Source of the DNA: EW11 sp035765635
Lineage (GTDB): Bacteria > Verrucomicrobiota > Verrucomicrobiia > Opitutales > Opitutaceae
Assembly: GCA_035765635.1 (NCBI GenBank)
Contig: DASTWZ010000003.1
Location: 1-64,000, forward strand
Direction of reading: 5' to 3'
Length of the DNA: 64,000 nucleotides
Under the pieces are notes generated by a model. That model worked only from the letters and a program-made list of their open reading frames with translations. It had not been told where the DNA came from and searched no databases. Shown here one piece after another: positions 8,692-17,310 of this stretch (position 1 is its first letter; each line of letters starts with the position of its first letter). The position numbers were made by a program, and so were the translations under genes.

Positions 8692-9570
8692 TTACTTGGC
8701 GGCCTTTTTGCGGCGCCACGCGGCGAGACCGAGCAGCGCGACCGCGCCGATCAGACCGTAGGTGGAGGGCTCCGGAACCGGATTGTCACCGCTCGGGGTG
8801 CCATTCGGGTTGAAGAGCTGAATGCCGAAGATGAAGTCGCTGTAGTCATGATCGTAGGGATTACGATCCTGACGCCAGTCTTCGAAGGCGACCAGGTACG
8901 TCTGAACGTCAACGTAGGCGCCGAGAGCCGGAATCCACGTGCTAACGAGGAGCGGCGATTGGGACCACATGACGTTACCCGAACCGACGTATGGATCGCT
9001 GTTCTCCGGGTGGATCGCGGTGAACAAACCACCGTGCTCCGTCGGAGGTGTCGGGTTCGTGTCACCGAAAGTATCGGTGCCATTGTACCAGAAGTCGAAC
9101 GATGTAGCGTCGCCTGCCAGCAGAGCGATGTCCACATGGTCACCGAATGCCACGCTGGAAGACGTGATGTTTTCGAACACCGTGTACGACTCGGACAGCG
9201 GATCCATTGGCGTCGAGTCATAGGTGTAACCGAAATCGTCTTTCCAGCCAGCCGTCTTGCCCGTGAAGATGGCCCGGACAGTGCCGCCGTTGGCGTTCAC
9301 GTTCGACCACAAGGACGTGAATCCCGCGGACGGACCGGATCCCCAATTCAGCCCCGTGATGCTGTCAGGATTGCCTGGGATCGGGACGTTTCCAGTGGCT
9401 TCTACGCGATAAGCACCCAGGTCATTGGTGTCTTCCCAATGAGTGGGGCCCGCGTTGGCGCCGATCGACTGGACGATCTCGGGCGCGGATGGAGGAAGCG
9501 TGGCCAACTGTGCGAAGGCGCTGCTTCCTGCCATAAGCGTTAAGGCAGTGATGGTTCTAACCGTGTTCAT
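8692..9570 (-). CDS. PEP-CTERM sorting domain protein (exosortase substrate)
   Basis: This 292-aa secreted protein has a signal peptide (MNTVRTITALTLMAGSSAFA) and a canonical PEP-CTERM tail. The tail has VPEPS at the motif, a hydrophobic helix TYGLIGAVALLGLAAW, and the basic end RRKKAAK. Exosortases recognise this signal at the inner membrane, cut near PEP and release or anchor the protein at the surface or in the polysaccharide matrix. The central domain (residues 20-260) has no function I recognise. A good AGGAGA-type ribosome site precedes the ATG at 9570. An exosortase gene is present at 41-43 kb, so substrate and enzyme occur in the same window but are not adjacent. Confidence 0.93.
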   Translation of the reverse strand: MNTVRTITALTLMAGSSAFAQLATLPPSAPEIVQSIGANAGPTHWEDTNDLGAYRVEATGNVPIPGNPDSITGLNWGSGPSAGFTSLWSNVNANGGTVRAIFTGKTAGWKDDFGYTYDSTPMDPLSESYTVFENITSSSVAFGDHVDIALLAGDATSFDFWYNGTDTFGDTNPTPPTEHGGLFTAIHPENSDPYVGSGNVMWSQSPLLVSTWIPALGAYVDVQTYLVAFEDWRQDRNPYDHDYSDFIFGIQLFNPNGTPSGDNPVPEPSTYGLIGAVALLGLAAWRRKKAAK

Positions 9571-9977
9571 ATTGGTTGGTTGTCGGGGTTCTCCTGCAAT
9601 GGTGATACTGTCGACGCGCTACAATAAGCCATGCGCTGCACACCCAAAATCAGCGACGTGGAGCAACAAGTGGTAAGTGCGCACTTCTACCCCTGCATGA
9701 GGGAATCCCCCACCGGCTCGAGGCTGTAAGGCGACCCGTTGCAACCCGACCAGCTAAACCACTACAAACGATTTTCAGAAAGAAAATGGAGCGCTTTTTA
9801 CAAGTTTCTATCGATTAGTGGGATGCTGAGAATCCGGTCTGCAAGCGCTTTTTCGAAAACGATCGGCAATATGAATACGGATCCCGGTCGCTCGCTGATC
9901 GAGTTTGGGGGCGCATGCGGAAAATTCCCGATGCTGTAAAAACCGGGTCGTCACGCTCCCCGCTCGCGCGTGAAACG
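9571..9977. other. Long regulatory spacer upstream of the PEP-CTERM gene
   Basis: No gene is supported in these 407 bp; a 66-codon frame at 9739 has no family likeness. Visible elements are a direct repeat AGCGCTTTTT (9790-9799 and 9844-9853, 54 bp apart, each with the palindrome AGCGCT) and the motif TTGTAGTGG on the minus strand (9759-9767). The latter motif also occurs upstream of the secreted-protein gene that starts at 30093. Confidence 0.45.
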
Positions 9978-10607
9978 TCATTTCTGCCAGGGCGTGCCCT
10001 TCCAGGATGCGGGGGCGAGCTTCGGCGGGCGCTTGCCCCGGCGGATCGCGCCGGCGACGGGCTGGTAGGCAAGTTCGCTCTCGTCGCGGACGCTGCGCAA
10101 AAGCAAACCTCCGCGGCTCATGTCGCCGCGCCCGACAAAATCGATGGGGAAAAGCAGGCGCTCGCCCAGGATTTCGAGCAGACCAGTCACGTACTTGCTG
10201 GTGCTGATGCTGCCGAGCAACACGTATTCACAATTCCGATACTTCGCGAGGGCCGCGGCGTCGCGCGCGAGCGGCTGACGATAGCGCAGCTCGTGTTCAT
10301 CGATCGGCACGAGCGAGAATGCCCGGAGATCCGCCAGTGAAATCGCGCGATCAACCGGCACCAGTCCGCGGTCCGACGTGATCACGAGCGCGCTGGGCCG
10401 CTTTCCCGAGACGGAGCCAAAGCGTTTCGCGTAGGCCAGTTTCCCCCGAAAATACAAGCCGCTGAGGAAACTGAAAACTTCACCAATGGGTCGCTGCTCG
10501 CCCCGCTGCATCGCCTGGGCCAACTCAAAACCCGCGCGCGGATTGAACAACAACTCAGCGCGGCGTCCGCTCGATTTCGCAGGCGAAATAATAAACACGC
10601 GATCCAT
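9978..10607 (-). CDS. Conserved-looking protein of unknown function
   Basis: A 209-aa soluble protein with no signal peptide or membrane segment. It starts MDRVFIISPAKSSGRRAELL and its C-terminus is basic (KRPPKLAPASWKGTPWQK). The regular mix of predicted strands and helices and the clean third-position GC pattern support a real gene. I do not recognise a catalytic motif. It is transcribed away from the monooxygenase/alcohol dehydrogenase pair, with a strong palindrome in the shared upstream region. No role is proposed. Confidence 0.72.
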   Translation of the reverse strand: MDRVFIISPAKSSGRRAELLFNPRAGFELAQAMQRGEQRPIGEVFSFLSGLYFRGKLAYAKRFGSVSGKRPSALVITSDRGLVPVDRAISLADLRAFSLVPIDEHELRYRQPLARDAAALAKYRNCEYVLLGSISTSKYVTGLLEILGERLLFPIDFVGRGDMSRGGLLLRSVRDESELAYQPVAGAIRRGKRPPKLAPASWKGTPWQK

Positions 10608-10687
10608 GGGCAGACCAAACGAAGCCGCTCGGCCGACGCAAATGCCGCGCGGCTGCGAAGGCAGCGTCGCGTGGCGTTTGTTCAGAA

Positions 10688-10727
10688 TTTTTTTAGCCGC
10701 AAAAAGGCCTCTTTGCGGCTAAAAAAA
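10688..10727. repeat. Perfect 16-bp-arm palindrome (short member of repeat family B)
   Basis: The arms TTTTTTTAGCCGCAAA and TTTGCGGCTAAAAAAA surround 8 bp. It has terminator form in both directions, yet it lies between two divergently transcribed genes where no transcript should end. The arm AGCCGCAAA recurs at the ends of the ~210-bp repeats at 37.8 and 39.2 kb. Confidence 0.9.
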
Positions 10728-10792
10728 CTCCGAACATTCGACGCGATCTCAGCTTGCGCGCGCCGCTTCGCGGCCCATAGCGATTACTCGTC

Positions 10793-11095
10793 ATGATGAT
10801 CATGCACGTTCAGATCCACGTGAAGGCGGAACACATCGAAGCTTTCAAAGCCGCGACGATCGCCAATGCCAGCGCGAGCGCGCGCGAGCCAGGCGTGCTG
10901 CGTTTCGATTTCGTCCAACAGACGGACGACCCGCAGCGATTCGTCCTCGTGGAAATTTACCGCGACGCCGCAGATCACGCCGCGCACCGGGAAACGGCGC
11001 ACTATAAAACCTGGCGCGACACCGTCGCAGACATGATGGCCTCGCCGCGCACAGCGGCGAAATACAATCGCATTTTTCCTCCGGCGGAGAAATGA
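10793..11095 (+). CDS. ABM-fold putative quinol monooxygenase (YgiN/LsrG-like)
   Basis: This 100-aa single-domain protein has the antibiotic-biosynthesis monooxygenase fold: MHVQIHVKAEHIEAFKAAT, ASAREPGVLRFDFVQQTDDP, FVLVEIYRDAADHAAHRETAHYKTW. Family members are small cofactor-free dimers acting on quinols or on LsrG-type phospho-sugar signals. Three ATG codons occur within the first four codons (10793, 10796, 10802), and the true start could be any of them. The stop overlaps the start of the downstream alcohol dehydrogenase by 4 bp (ATGA), so the two are translationally coupled. Confidence 0.88.
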   Translation: MMIMHVQIHVKAEHIEAFKAATIANASASAREPGVLRFDFVQQTDDPQRFVLVEIYRDAADHAAHRETAHYKTWRDTVADMMASPRTAAKYNRIFPPAEK

Positions 11096-12270
11096 GCACG
11101 CCCGAGTCAGCTACGAACTTCGATTTTGCCGGTCCGGCCCGGATTATTTTCGGCGCGGGTCGCGCTGCGGAGCTGCCTCAGCTCGCGCAATCGTTCGGCT
11201 CGCGAGTTCTCCTCGTCGCGGGCCGAAACTCGGAGCGGCGCGCGCGACTCGCCGGAAGCCTCGAGTCGGCCAAGCTCAACGTGCGAATTTTCGAGATCAT
11301 CGGGGAGCCCTCGCTGGAACTGGCCGATGCCGGCGCGCAGGTCGCGCGCGAATTTTCCGCCGATGTGATCGTTGGCTTCGGCGGCGGAAGCGCGATCGAC
11401 GCCGCCAAAGCCATTGCCGGCCTCGCGACGAATCGCGGCTCCGCCTTGGACTACGTCGAGGTGATCGGACGCGGTGCTTCTCTGCAGAAGGCCGCGCTGC
11501 CTTGGATCGCAGTTCCGACGACTGCGGGCACGGGCGCAGAGGTGACGAAGAATGCCGTCCTCTTCGCGAAAGAGCAGCAGGTCAAAGTCAGCCTGCGCAG
11601 TCCGCTGCTCTTCGCCCATGTGGCGCTGGTCGATCCAGAGCTCTCGGTGCAACTTCCACCCGCCCTCACTGCCTCGACTGGGATGGATGCGCTGACGCAG
11701 CTGATCGAGGCGTTTGTATCCAAAAAATCCAATACGTTCACAGACGCGCTCTGCGCCGACGCGCTTCCGCGAGTGGCGCGGGCGCTTCCCATCGTGTTCG
11801 CGGAGCCGCAGAATCTTACCGCGCGCAGCGACATGGCTTATGGCAGCCTTTGCAGCGGACTCGCTTTGGCCAATGCCGGACTTGGCGCGGTTCACGGTCT
11901 CGCGGCCCCGATTGGCGGCATGTTCGACGCGCCTCATGGCGCAATCTGCGCGGCGCTGCTCGCCCCGATTTGGGAGCGAAACCTCGCCGCGCTCGCAACT
12001 TCAGCCGCGGGCGATCGTGTCGTTAGCCGCTACGAAACGATCAGCCGCTGGCTGACGGGTTCGCCGAGCGCAACGGCAAGCGATGGCGCAAACTGGGTCG
12101 CGGATCGCGTCTCCAGTTTTCGGATACCAAAACTGCAGGCCTACGGAATCGGCGCAGAGCACATCGACGAGATCGTCGACCGAGCGATGCGCGCGAGCAG
12201 CACGAAGGGCAACCCTGTCGTCCTCAGCCGCGACTCGTTCGCCGCCGCCGTGCGCGCGGCCCTGGCCTGA
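11092..12270 (+). CDS. Iron-containing (group III) alcohol dehydrogenase
   Basis: This 392-aa protein reduces or oxidises an alcohol/aldehyde with NAD(P). The dinucleotide-binding GFGGGSAIDAAKAIA and the PTTAGTGAEVTKNAV block identify the family. The metal site can be placed by spacing: D199 (GMDALT), H268 (VHGLAAP) and H282 (APHGA). The fourth ligand position, usually His four residues after the Asp, is Q203 here. This Gln form occurs in a subset of the family, so metal choice or activity may differ. It is coupled by ATGA overlap to the ABM-fold protein, which suggests a shared catabolic or detoxification step. It ends 1 bp before a convergent HAD gene. Confidence 0.92.
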   Translation: MSTPESATNFDFAGPARIIFGAGRAAELPQLAQSFGSRVLLVAGRNSERRARLAGSLESAKLNVRIFEIIGEPSLELADAGAQVAREFSADVIVGFGGGSAIDAAKAIAGLATNRGSALDYVEVIGRGASLQKAALPWIAVPTTAGTGAEVTKNAVLFAKEQQVKVSLRSPLLFAHVALVDPELSVQLPPALTASTGMDALTQLIEAFVSKKSNTFTDALCADALPRVARALPIVFAEPQNLTARSDMAYGSLCSGLALANAGLGAVHGLAAPIGGMFDAPHGAICAALLAPIWERNLAALATSAAGDRVVSRYETISRWLTGSPSATASDGANWVADRVSSFRIPKLQAYGIGAEHIDEIVDRAMRASSTKGNPVVLSRDSFAAAVRAALA

Positions 12271-12271
12271 A

Positions 12272-12937
12272 TCAATTGAGCACGGAAGAGTACGTGCGGT
12301 CGGGAAAGGCCAGCGCCTCCAGCATCTGCACCGCCTCAAAGGGCGTGTCCACGGTAAGGCCGGGATTCGCCTTGCGCAGAATCGCGGTAGGATCGAAGCC
12401 CCATCCAACGGAAATGATGGGCAAATCGATTTTGCGGCAGGCGTCGACATCGCGAACTTCGTCGGCGAGGTAAACCACGTCCGACAGCTCGAGTTTGTTC
12501 GACCGGACAAAGCGTCGCAGCCCGATGTGTTTTCCGAAGAAATTCTTTTCGCAGGTCACGCTTTGAAACAGGTCCATGTCGTGCGCGGACAGGAATTGCC
12601 GGATGGTCGTGACCGCGTTCGACGAGAGCACGTGCAGTTGAAACCCCATTTCGCGCAAACGCATCAACGCGTCGCGAACACCCTCGAAGGGGCGCAGGGT
12701 ATGAACGCGCATGCGATACTGGCGGCGGGCCTCCATGGCGAGAAACGGCACATGCGCGAGCGGCACGCCGAGATGCCGCAAACGCTCGGGATAGGACATC
12801 ATTTTCAGCGCGCTGAGCTCGCCGCGCTCCAATTGACGGTACCGATGCCGGCCGCCGATTTCATTGAGCAACTCGAAGCAAAGCTCCTCGGAATCTGCGA
12901 GCGTGCCGTCGAAATCAAAGATGATGTGGCGAGCCAT
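12272..12937 (-). CDS. HAD family hydrolase (phosphoglycolate phosphatase-like)
   Basis: This 221-aa soluble phosphatase-type protein shows the HAD motifs: DFDGTLADS at residues ~7-15 (nucleophile and acid/base Asp), LSSNA for motif II, and YLADEVRDVDACRKI for the acidic motif IV. The start is set at ATG 12937 (MARHIIFDFDGT) because the upstream in-frame stretch has no family likeness. A helical cap lies between residues ~20 and 85. The substrate is unknown. The stop is 1 bp from that of the convergent alcohol dehydrogenase. Confidence 0.88.
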   Translation of the reverse strand: MARHIIFDFDGTLADSEELCFELLNEIGGRHRYRQLERGELSALKMMSYPERLRHLGVPLAHVPFLAMEARRQYRMRVHTLRPFEGVRDALMRLREMGFQLHVLSSNAVTTIRQFLSAHDMDLFQSVTCEKNFFGKHIGLRRFVRSNKLELSDVVYLADEVRDVDACRKIDLPIISVGWGFDPTAILRKANPGLTVDTPFEAVQMLEALAFPDRTYSSVLN

Positions 12938-13119
12938 GCGCCAACGACACATAACCAGAATGAAAGTGCGTACCACTGTAATTTTCAGAGCGACTTCCGG
13001 AAGTCCTACCGGGAACGGCTCTTCAGCAACACCCTAATCCGATGCGCGGTTTGTCCCGACACCGGCAACATGTCCATGGGCTTGACACGGCGCGCTCCGT
13101 CCGACTCTTTGCGAGGCGA

Positions 13120-13218
13120 ATGAAATTTTCGGCCACGGCTTCTGTGATTTTTGCGTACGGCATTTCCGCCGTCGCCGCCGTCGTCGTATCCGTTACTCAC
13201 GCGCCGAGAGGGGCCTGA
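13120..13218 (+). CDS. Small single-pass membrane protein, 32 aa
   Basis: The frame begins MKFSATASVIFAYGISAVAA and ends SVTHAPRGA. One Lys is followed by a ~20-residue hydrophobic helix and a short polar tail. A GAGGCGA ribosome site lies directly upstream, TTGACA occurs at 13083-13088, and an intrinsic terminator starts 14 bp after the stop. So the segment looks like a self-contained transcription unit for a mini-protein. No homology can be claimed. It could instead be a leader or a small RNA. Confidence 0.5.
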   Translation: MKFSATASVIFAYGISAVAAVVVSVTHAPRGA

Positions 13219-13232
13219 AGTTACACACTTTC

Positions 13233-13270
13233 GCCCCCTCCGGTGCTTCACCGGTGGGGGCCTTTTTTTT
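13233..13270 (+). terminator. Strong intrinsic terminator
   Basis: GCCCCC-T-CCGGTG / CACCGG-T-GGGGGC has a 3-nt loop and one T-T mismatch, followed by eight T residues. The only rightward gene it can end is the 32-codon frame just upstream, which supports that frame being transcribed. Confidence 0.88.
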
Positions 13271-13317
13271 GGCTTCGATCGGTTGGGCCAAGGGGGCGTT
13301 CACAAAAAACGCCATCC

Positions 13318-13503
13318 ATGAATACAGCCATCCACTACAACGCGCTCGAACTTCGCTTCGAGCTATTCGAAATGGAACGAGAGTTTCGCGACGAAGATCG
13401 TGAACCACTCACGCACGATTTTCTCGTGCAGAATTGTCGGCCGGATCTCGTGACCCATCCGGAGCAGGAATGCCAGGCGCTCCGTTTACTCGACTTTCCA
13501 TGA
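13318..13503 (+). CDS. Small hypothetical protein, 61 aa, coupled to an aminotransferase
   Basis: An acidic 61-aa frame (MNTAIHYNALELRFELFEME...LLDFP) ends with an ATGA overlap onto the aminotransferase start. The high Glu/Asp content and clean overlap suggest a small partner or a translated leader. No clear ribosome site precedes its ATG and I recognise no family, so the call is tentative. Confidence 0.42.
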   Translation: MNTAIHYNALELRFELFEMEREFRDEDREPLTHDFLVQNCRPDLVTHPEQECQALRLLDFP

Positions 13504-14720
13504 AAACGCCTCCGCTCGAAACGAACAGACCGGTCAGCTTCGCGCGCCGCATGAGTTCCCTCAGGCCGAGCGCCATTCGGGAAATTCTCAAAACCACCGA
13601 AGCGCCCGATGTGATTTCCTTCGCCGGCGGACTTCCCGCTCCTGAATTGTTTCCTTTCGAGGCGGTCAACGCGGCCAGCGCCAAGGTCCTGGGCTCCGAC
13701 GCCGCGGCAGCGCTGCAGTACGGCGTGACCGAAGGCTTCGCCCCGCTCCGCGAGTGGCTCGCCGCTCATCTCCGCGATGTGGTCGATCTCTCGGTCGAAG
13801 CGTCCTCCGTGCTGATCACGCAAGGTTCGCAACAAGGCCTGGATCTCCTCGGAAAAATCCTGCTCGACCCCGGAGACACCGTGCTGGTCGAGAACCCTTC
13901 CTACCTGGGCGCGCTGCAGGCATTCCAGGCATACGAAGCCAACATCGTCGGTGTCGCTTGCGACGACCAGGGCATGCGCGCCGACGCGCTCGAGACTGCA
14001 CTGCTCGGCGCAGCCGACGCTCCCAAATTTCTGTATTTGATTCCCAACTACCAAAACCCGACGGGCCGCAGCATGTCTTTGGCGCGGCGGCACGAAATCG
14101 CGCGCATCGCTGAGCGTTTTGGGCTGCTGATCGTCGAAGACGACCCCTACGGCCGGCTGAGTTTCGAGGGCGGCGCCCTGCCCTGCATCGGCTCTTTGCC
14201 TGGGGTGCGTTGGGTATATCTCGGATCCCTGAGCAAAGTCGTCGCGCCAGGCCTTCGCGTCGCGTGGCTCGCCACCTCCGAACGATCTTTGTTCGAAAAA
14301 CTCACAACCGCGAAACAGGCCGCGGATCTCCACACCGGCAGTCTGACGCAGCGGATCGCCTACGAGCTGCTGCGCGCGCCGGGCTGGCTGGACGATCACG
14401 TCGCGAAACTCCGCGCCGTTTACTCGGGCCGGCGCGATGTAATGCTCGCAGCACTACGCGAAAGTTTCCCTAACGCCGCGAAATGGACCACGCCCACCGG
14501 AGGTTTGTTTCTGTGGGTTTCGCTGCCCGACTCCATCGACACCATCGCTCTGCTCCGCGACGCGGCGCGGCAGAAGGTCGCGTTCGTCCCGGGTGAACCG
14601 TTCTGGATCGGCGATGCGCCGCGCAACACGCTGCGCCTGAATTTCAGCAATGCGACGGAAGAGAAAATTCGCGCCGGCATTGCCCGCCTCGCCGGCGTGG
14701 TGCACGCCGCGCTGGCCTGA
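13500..14720 (+). CDS. PLP-dependent aminotransferase, class I/II (LysN/ARO8-like)
   Basis: This 406-aa fold-type I enzyme shows ISFAGGLPAPELFP, YGVTEGFAPLREWLA, LITQGSQQGLDLLGKILLDPGDTVLVENPSYLGA, YLIPNYQNPTGR, VEDDPYGRL and the Schiff-base lysine K246 in YLGSLSKVVAPGLR. This set matches the 2-aminoadipate / aromatic and branched-chain aminotransferases related to the catalytic domain of MocR regulators, but there is no GntR DNA-binding domain. The start at ATG 13500 (MKTPPLETNRPVSFARRMSSL) is preferred over an upstream GTG because of the 4-bp overlap with the preceding small frame. The amino donor is not determined. Confidence 0.92.
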   Translation: MKTPPLETNRPVSFARRMSSLRPSAIREILKTTEAPDVISFAGGLPAPELFPFEAVNAASAKVLGSDAAAALQYGVTEGFAPLREWLAAHLRDVVDLSVEASSVLITQGSQQGLDLLGKILLDPGDTVLVENPSYLGALQAFQAYEANIVGVACDDQGMRADALETALLGAADAPKFLYLIPNYQNPTGRSMSLARRHEIARIAERFGLLIVEDDPYGRLSFEGGALPCIGSLPGVRWVYLGSLSKVVAPGLRVAWLATSERSLFEKLTTAKQAADLHTGSLTQRIAYELLRAPGWLDDHVAKLRAVYSGRRDVMLAALRESFPNAAKWTTPTGGLFLWVSLPDSIDTIALLRDAARQKVAFVPGEPFWIGDAPRNTLRLNFSNATEEKIRAGIARLAGVVHAALA

Positions 14721-14753
14721 GCTCTCCCACCGTATTTCGGCGCTGCCTCGACC

Positions 14754-16163
14754 TTAGCGTTGAGCGGCGAGCAGCGCTTCCTTAGGGTGGGTCGTGGCCG
14801 TGACGTCCTTGAAGCCGGCCAGCTCCAAACCTCGTCGCGCCTCGGTCGATTTCATGAAATAGCGCCAGACGAAACCGGTGCGGACGTTTTCGGCCATCAA
14901 CATCGTGATACCGACATCGATCGCGATCACGTCGCGTGATACCCAACCGGTCTGCGGATTGAACGCGTCCGCAAAGCCATAACGGCCCCAGATCGCATCG
15001 CCGCCCACTTCGCGCATCGTGCGCAGGGCACGCATGCACTCGTGCGGAGCAAAAGGAAGCGACCCGCCCGGAGCGCAGGGAACGACGGTGCCGTCGAGAT
15101 TGGTCGCGGCCGTCGGACCACCCCAATCGACGTAGCCATGCGCGCTGTCGGATGCGGTGACACCCCAGAGGTCGTGCGACCAACGAGCGAAGGTGGTGGA
15201 CATTTCGGCACACCATTCACGTTGGGCGAGAGTCGCGTTCACGGAATTCTGCCAGTAGTCGGTCAAGCCGTCGCTGCGTCCGCGAAAATCAAACCAAGCC
15301 TGCGGGTATTGGTGGGTGAAGAGCGGCGGGCATTGGATGAACGTGATGTTGTGATACGTCACGACAGGCCCGCGATTCCACGCGCGCCACGTTTCCGCCG
15401 GCAGTGCATGCGAAGGCGCGCCGATGCCGAGAAGGTAAAGACCGAGAAGCTCGCTGTAACTGTCCCAACGGCTCTTGATGAAACCGCTTTCCGGACGCCA
15501 GCCGTGACTCAGCGTCGTGCCGCCGTTGAGCGCCCACTGCCAATCGATGCGCGCGTAAATCGTGTCGACGAGATCAGTGACTTCCCTGTCCGCGAGATAT
15601 TCGCGGGCCATCAACGCGCCCTTGAGAAAAAGCGCCGTGTCGATGGTGGACGCCTCGCTGCGCCACATGCGCTTGCCGGTGTGCGGATCGACAAAGTGAT
15701 AAATCCAGCCGTGCTCCTGCTCGATCTGGTCACGAACAAACCGCAGCAAGTCGATCGTGCGCCGCACAACTTCCTCGTGGCTCACCCAGCCGCGCGAATC
15801 GCCGATGCACCAAGCGGTCAACGCAAAGCCGCTCGCGGCAATACTCGCCGGCGAATTGCTACCGCTGCCGTCTGCCGGAGCGCGATCACGCGTCAGTCCA
15901 GTGACCGGATCCGAGTGCTCGATGAAATAGCGCAAGCCGCGCTGCTCGAGCTGATCCAAAAATTTCTCGTCGTCCTCCTGAAAAACGGGCGTTGGCGCCG
16001 CGGGTTTCGCGGTCGCGGCGGACGTCGCCGCTTCGTCATCCGCCGCCGCCACACCGATCGACGGTAAAATTGCCGCAAGCCCCATCGCGAACATCAGGCG
16101 TCCCTTTTCCCAGAACGCCCGGAATGAACCGACTGCCGGGGCTTTTGTAGCAAATTTCACCAT
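14754..16163 (-). CDS. Secreted glycoamylase-domain protein, GH144-like (possible endo-beta-1,2-glucanase)
   Basis: A signal-like segment (RLMFAMGLAAILPSIGVAAA) is followed by an (alpha/alpha)6-type domain. Its blocks are LEQRGLRYFIEHSDPVTGL, SIAASGFALTAWCIGDSRGW, RMWRSEASTIDTALFLKGAL, FIKSRWDSYSELLGLYLLGIG, WGVTASDSAHGYVDWGG and GRYGFADAFNP. These match the PF10091 'glycoamylase' family used by GH144 beta-1,2-glucanases. The start is uncertain: ATG 16163, ATG 16178, and ATG 16094 (best-spaced ribosome site AAGGGA but no basic n-region) are all possible. Probable periplasmic or lipoprotein-free export; the substrate is inferred from family only. Confidence 0.82.
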   Translation of the reverse strand: MVKFATKAPAVGSFRAFWEKGRLMFAMGLAAILPSIGVAAADDEAATSAATAKPAAPTPVFQEDDEKFLDQLEQRGLRYFIEHSDPVTGLTRDRAPADGSGSNSPASIAASGFALTAWCIGDSRGWVSHEEVVRRTIDLLRFVRDQIEQEHGWIYHFVDPHTGKRMWRSEASTIDTALFLKGALMAREYLADREVTDLVDTIYARIDWQWALNGGTTLSHGWRPESGFIKSRWDSYSELLGLYLLGIGAPSHALPAETWRAWNRGPVVTYHNITFIQCPPLFTHQYPQAWFDFRGRSDGLTDYWQNSVNATLAQREWCAEMSTTFARWSHDLWGVTASDSAHGYVDWGGPTAATNLDGTVVPCAPGGSLPFAPHECMRALRTMREVGGDAIWGRYGFADAFNPQTGWVSRDVIAIDVGITMLMAENVRTGFVWRYFMKSTEARRGLELAGFKDVTATTHPKEALLAAQR

Positions 16164-16341
16164 TCCAATTGGAGTCATTTCTCCATCGACACAGAATGGA
16201 AGGATAATGAGAGATCTCTGCAATAAATTCTCTTATTTCCACGGTAAACCCTGAGTAAAATCCTGGCGGCTTTCGCGCGTGTGTATTGCCGCCGGCACTA
16301 CACGATTTCGGCGGCCTGCAATGTCGAAGTCACCGCTCCGA

Positions 16342-17310
16342 TCATGGACCGGAGGTTGCCGAGGGAGCGTCCCAATTCTCGCCGCTCTTCTTTGGGTCGC
16401 CTGCATTGCCGCCGGCCGAGTCGATTCTCCGCAGCCGCGCGCTCGTATTCGAAGGAGTCATGGCTTCGCTCACGGCGGGCTTGGTCGTCTCGTCGAAGCC
16501 CGCCGCGCCCGGCACGTCTTCCTTCCACGAGGGCAAACCGGTCGTTCCATAATGGGAGAAAATCTTTATCTGATCGTCCTCCGTCAGGTCGACGGTGTCG
16601 CCGAAGGTAGGCGCCCGTTTGATCTGCTCTTCGGTGTAGGGCAGCCGCACGACGCGGCGCGCGTCCCCGATCTTCGCGAGATTGGCGGGCACGACATGAT
16701 TTCGCCCGAACAGCCAGCCCGTCTTCACGCCGAGGAAAACCGGTTGGCCGTGTTCGTTGGCCCAGAGATTCTGGACTTTTCCGACATCGTTTCCGGCCGA
16801 ATCCTGCACGACGTAGCCGATGATGCGCGGCAGATTTCCAGCCAGCCGATTCCACGCCGCGCGCGCGGCTTCGCGAGCCTCGATCCACGAAAGCTCTCCG
16901 CCAAATTCGCTGCCTTGGTACTGCGACTGCAATTCCGCCTCGACGTCATCGAAGCGGCTGTCGGTGAAGCGATATCGTTCGAAACCTTCGTAGCCCACGC
17001 GGTACGCGTCGCGATAATCTTCGAACGGCCGGCCCGCGGCGAAACTTTGGCGAAGGTGATTCTCGCGCCAGAACGCATCTTCTTCCGTCGGGTTGAAATC
17101 TTCGGCCACGCCCTTGCCCGTGTAGCCTCCGGCGATCGCGCCCACCGCAATTCCTGCCACCAGGCCAACTGGTCCGCCAGGCAGTCCGGCGGCCGCGCCG
17201 ATCGCAGCGCCACTCGCAGCGCCCACGCCCGTGCCCAAAGGATGAGAGCCCGGTTCTCCCGTGATCGGATCGCGATTCGTGTGAGTCGTTTTCTTCGCGT
17301 CGTCTTTCAT
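16342..17310 (-). CDS. PRC-barrel domain protein with glycine-zipper segment
   Basis: This 322-aa protein starts at ATG 17310 (MKDDAKKTTHTNRDPITGE) behind a good AAGGA site. Residues ~25-65 are a Gly/Ala-rich zipper (GVGAASGAAIGAAAGLPGG, AGIAVGAIAGGYTGKG) able to insert in a membrane or form oligomers. A middle acidic region (FRENHL..., YRVGYEGFERY) follows. A PRC-barrel fold covers ~165-260 (IIGYVVQDSAGNDVGKVQNLW, VFLGVKTGWLFGRNHVVPA, RRVVRLPYTEEQIKRAP). Such proteins are often stress-related. The Ser/Pro-rich C-terminus is probably unstructured. Confidence 0.85.
   Translation of the reverse strand: MKDDAKKTTHTNRDPITGEPGSHPLGTGVGAASGAAIGAAAGLPGGPVGLVAGIAVGAIAGGYTGKGVAEDFNPTEEDAFWRENHLRQSFAAGRPFEDYRDAYRVGYEGFERYRFTDSRFDDVEAELQSQYQGSEFGGELSWIEAREAARAAWNRLAGNLPRIIGYVVQDSAGNDVGKVQNLWANEHGQPVFLGVKTGWLFGRNHVVPANLAKIGDARRVVRLPYTEEQIKRAPTFGDTVDLTEDDQIKIFSHYGTTGLPSWKEDVPGAAGFDETTKPAVSEAMTPSNTSARLRRIDSAGGNAGDPKKSGENWDAPSATSGP

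Noticed and set aside
9739..9939. 66-codon frame upstream of the PEP-CTERM gene
   Set aside because: No ribosome site or similarity; the region looks regulatory.
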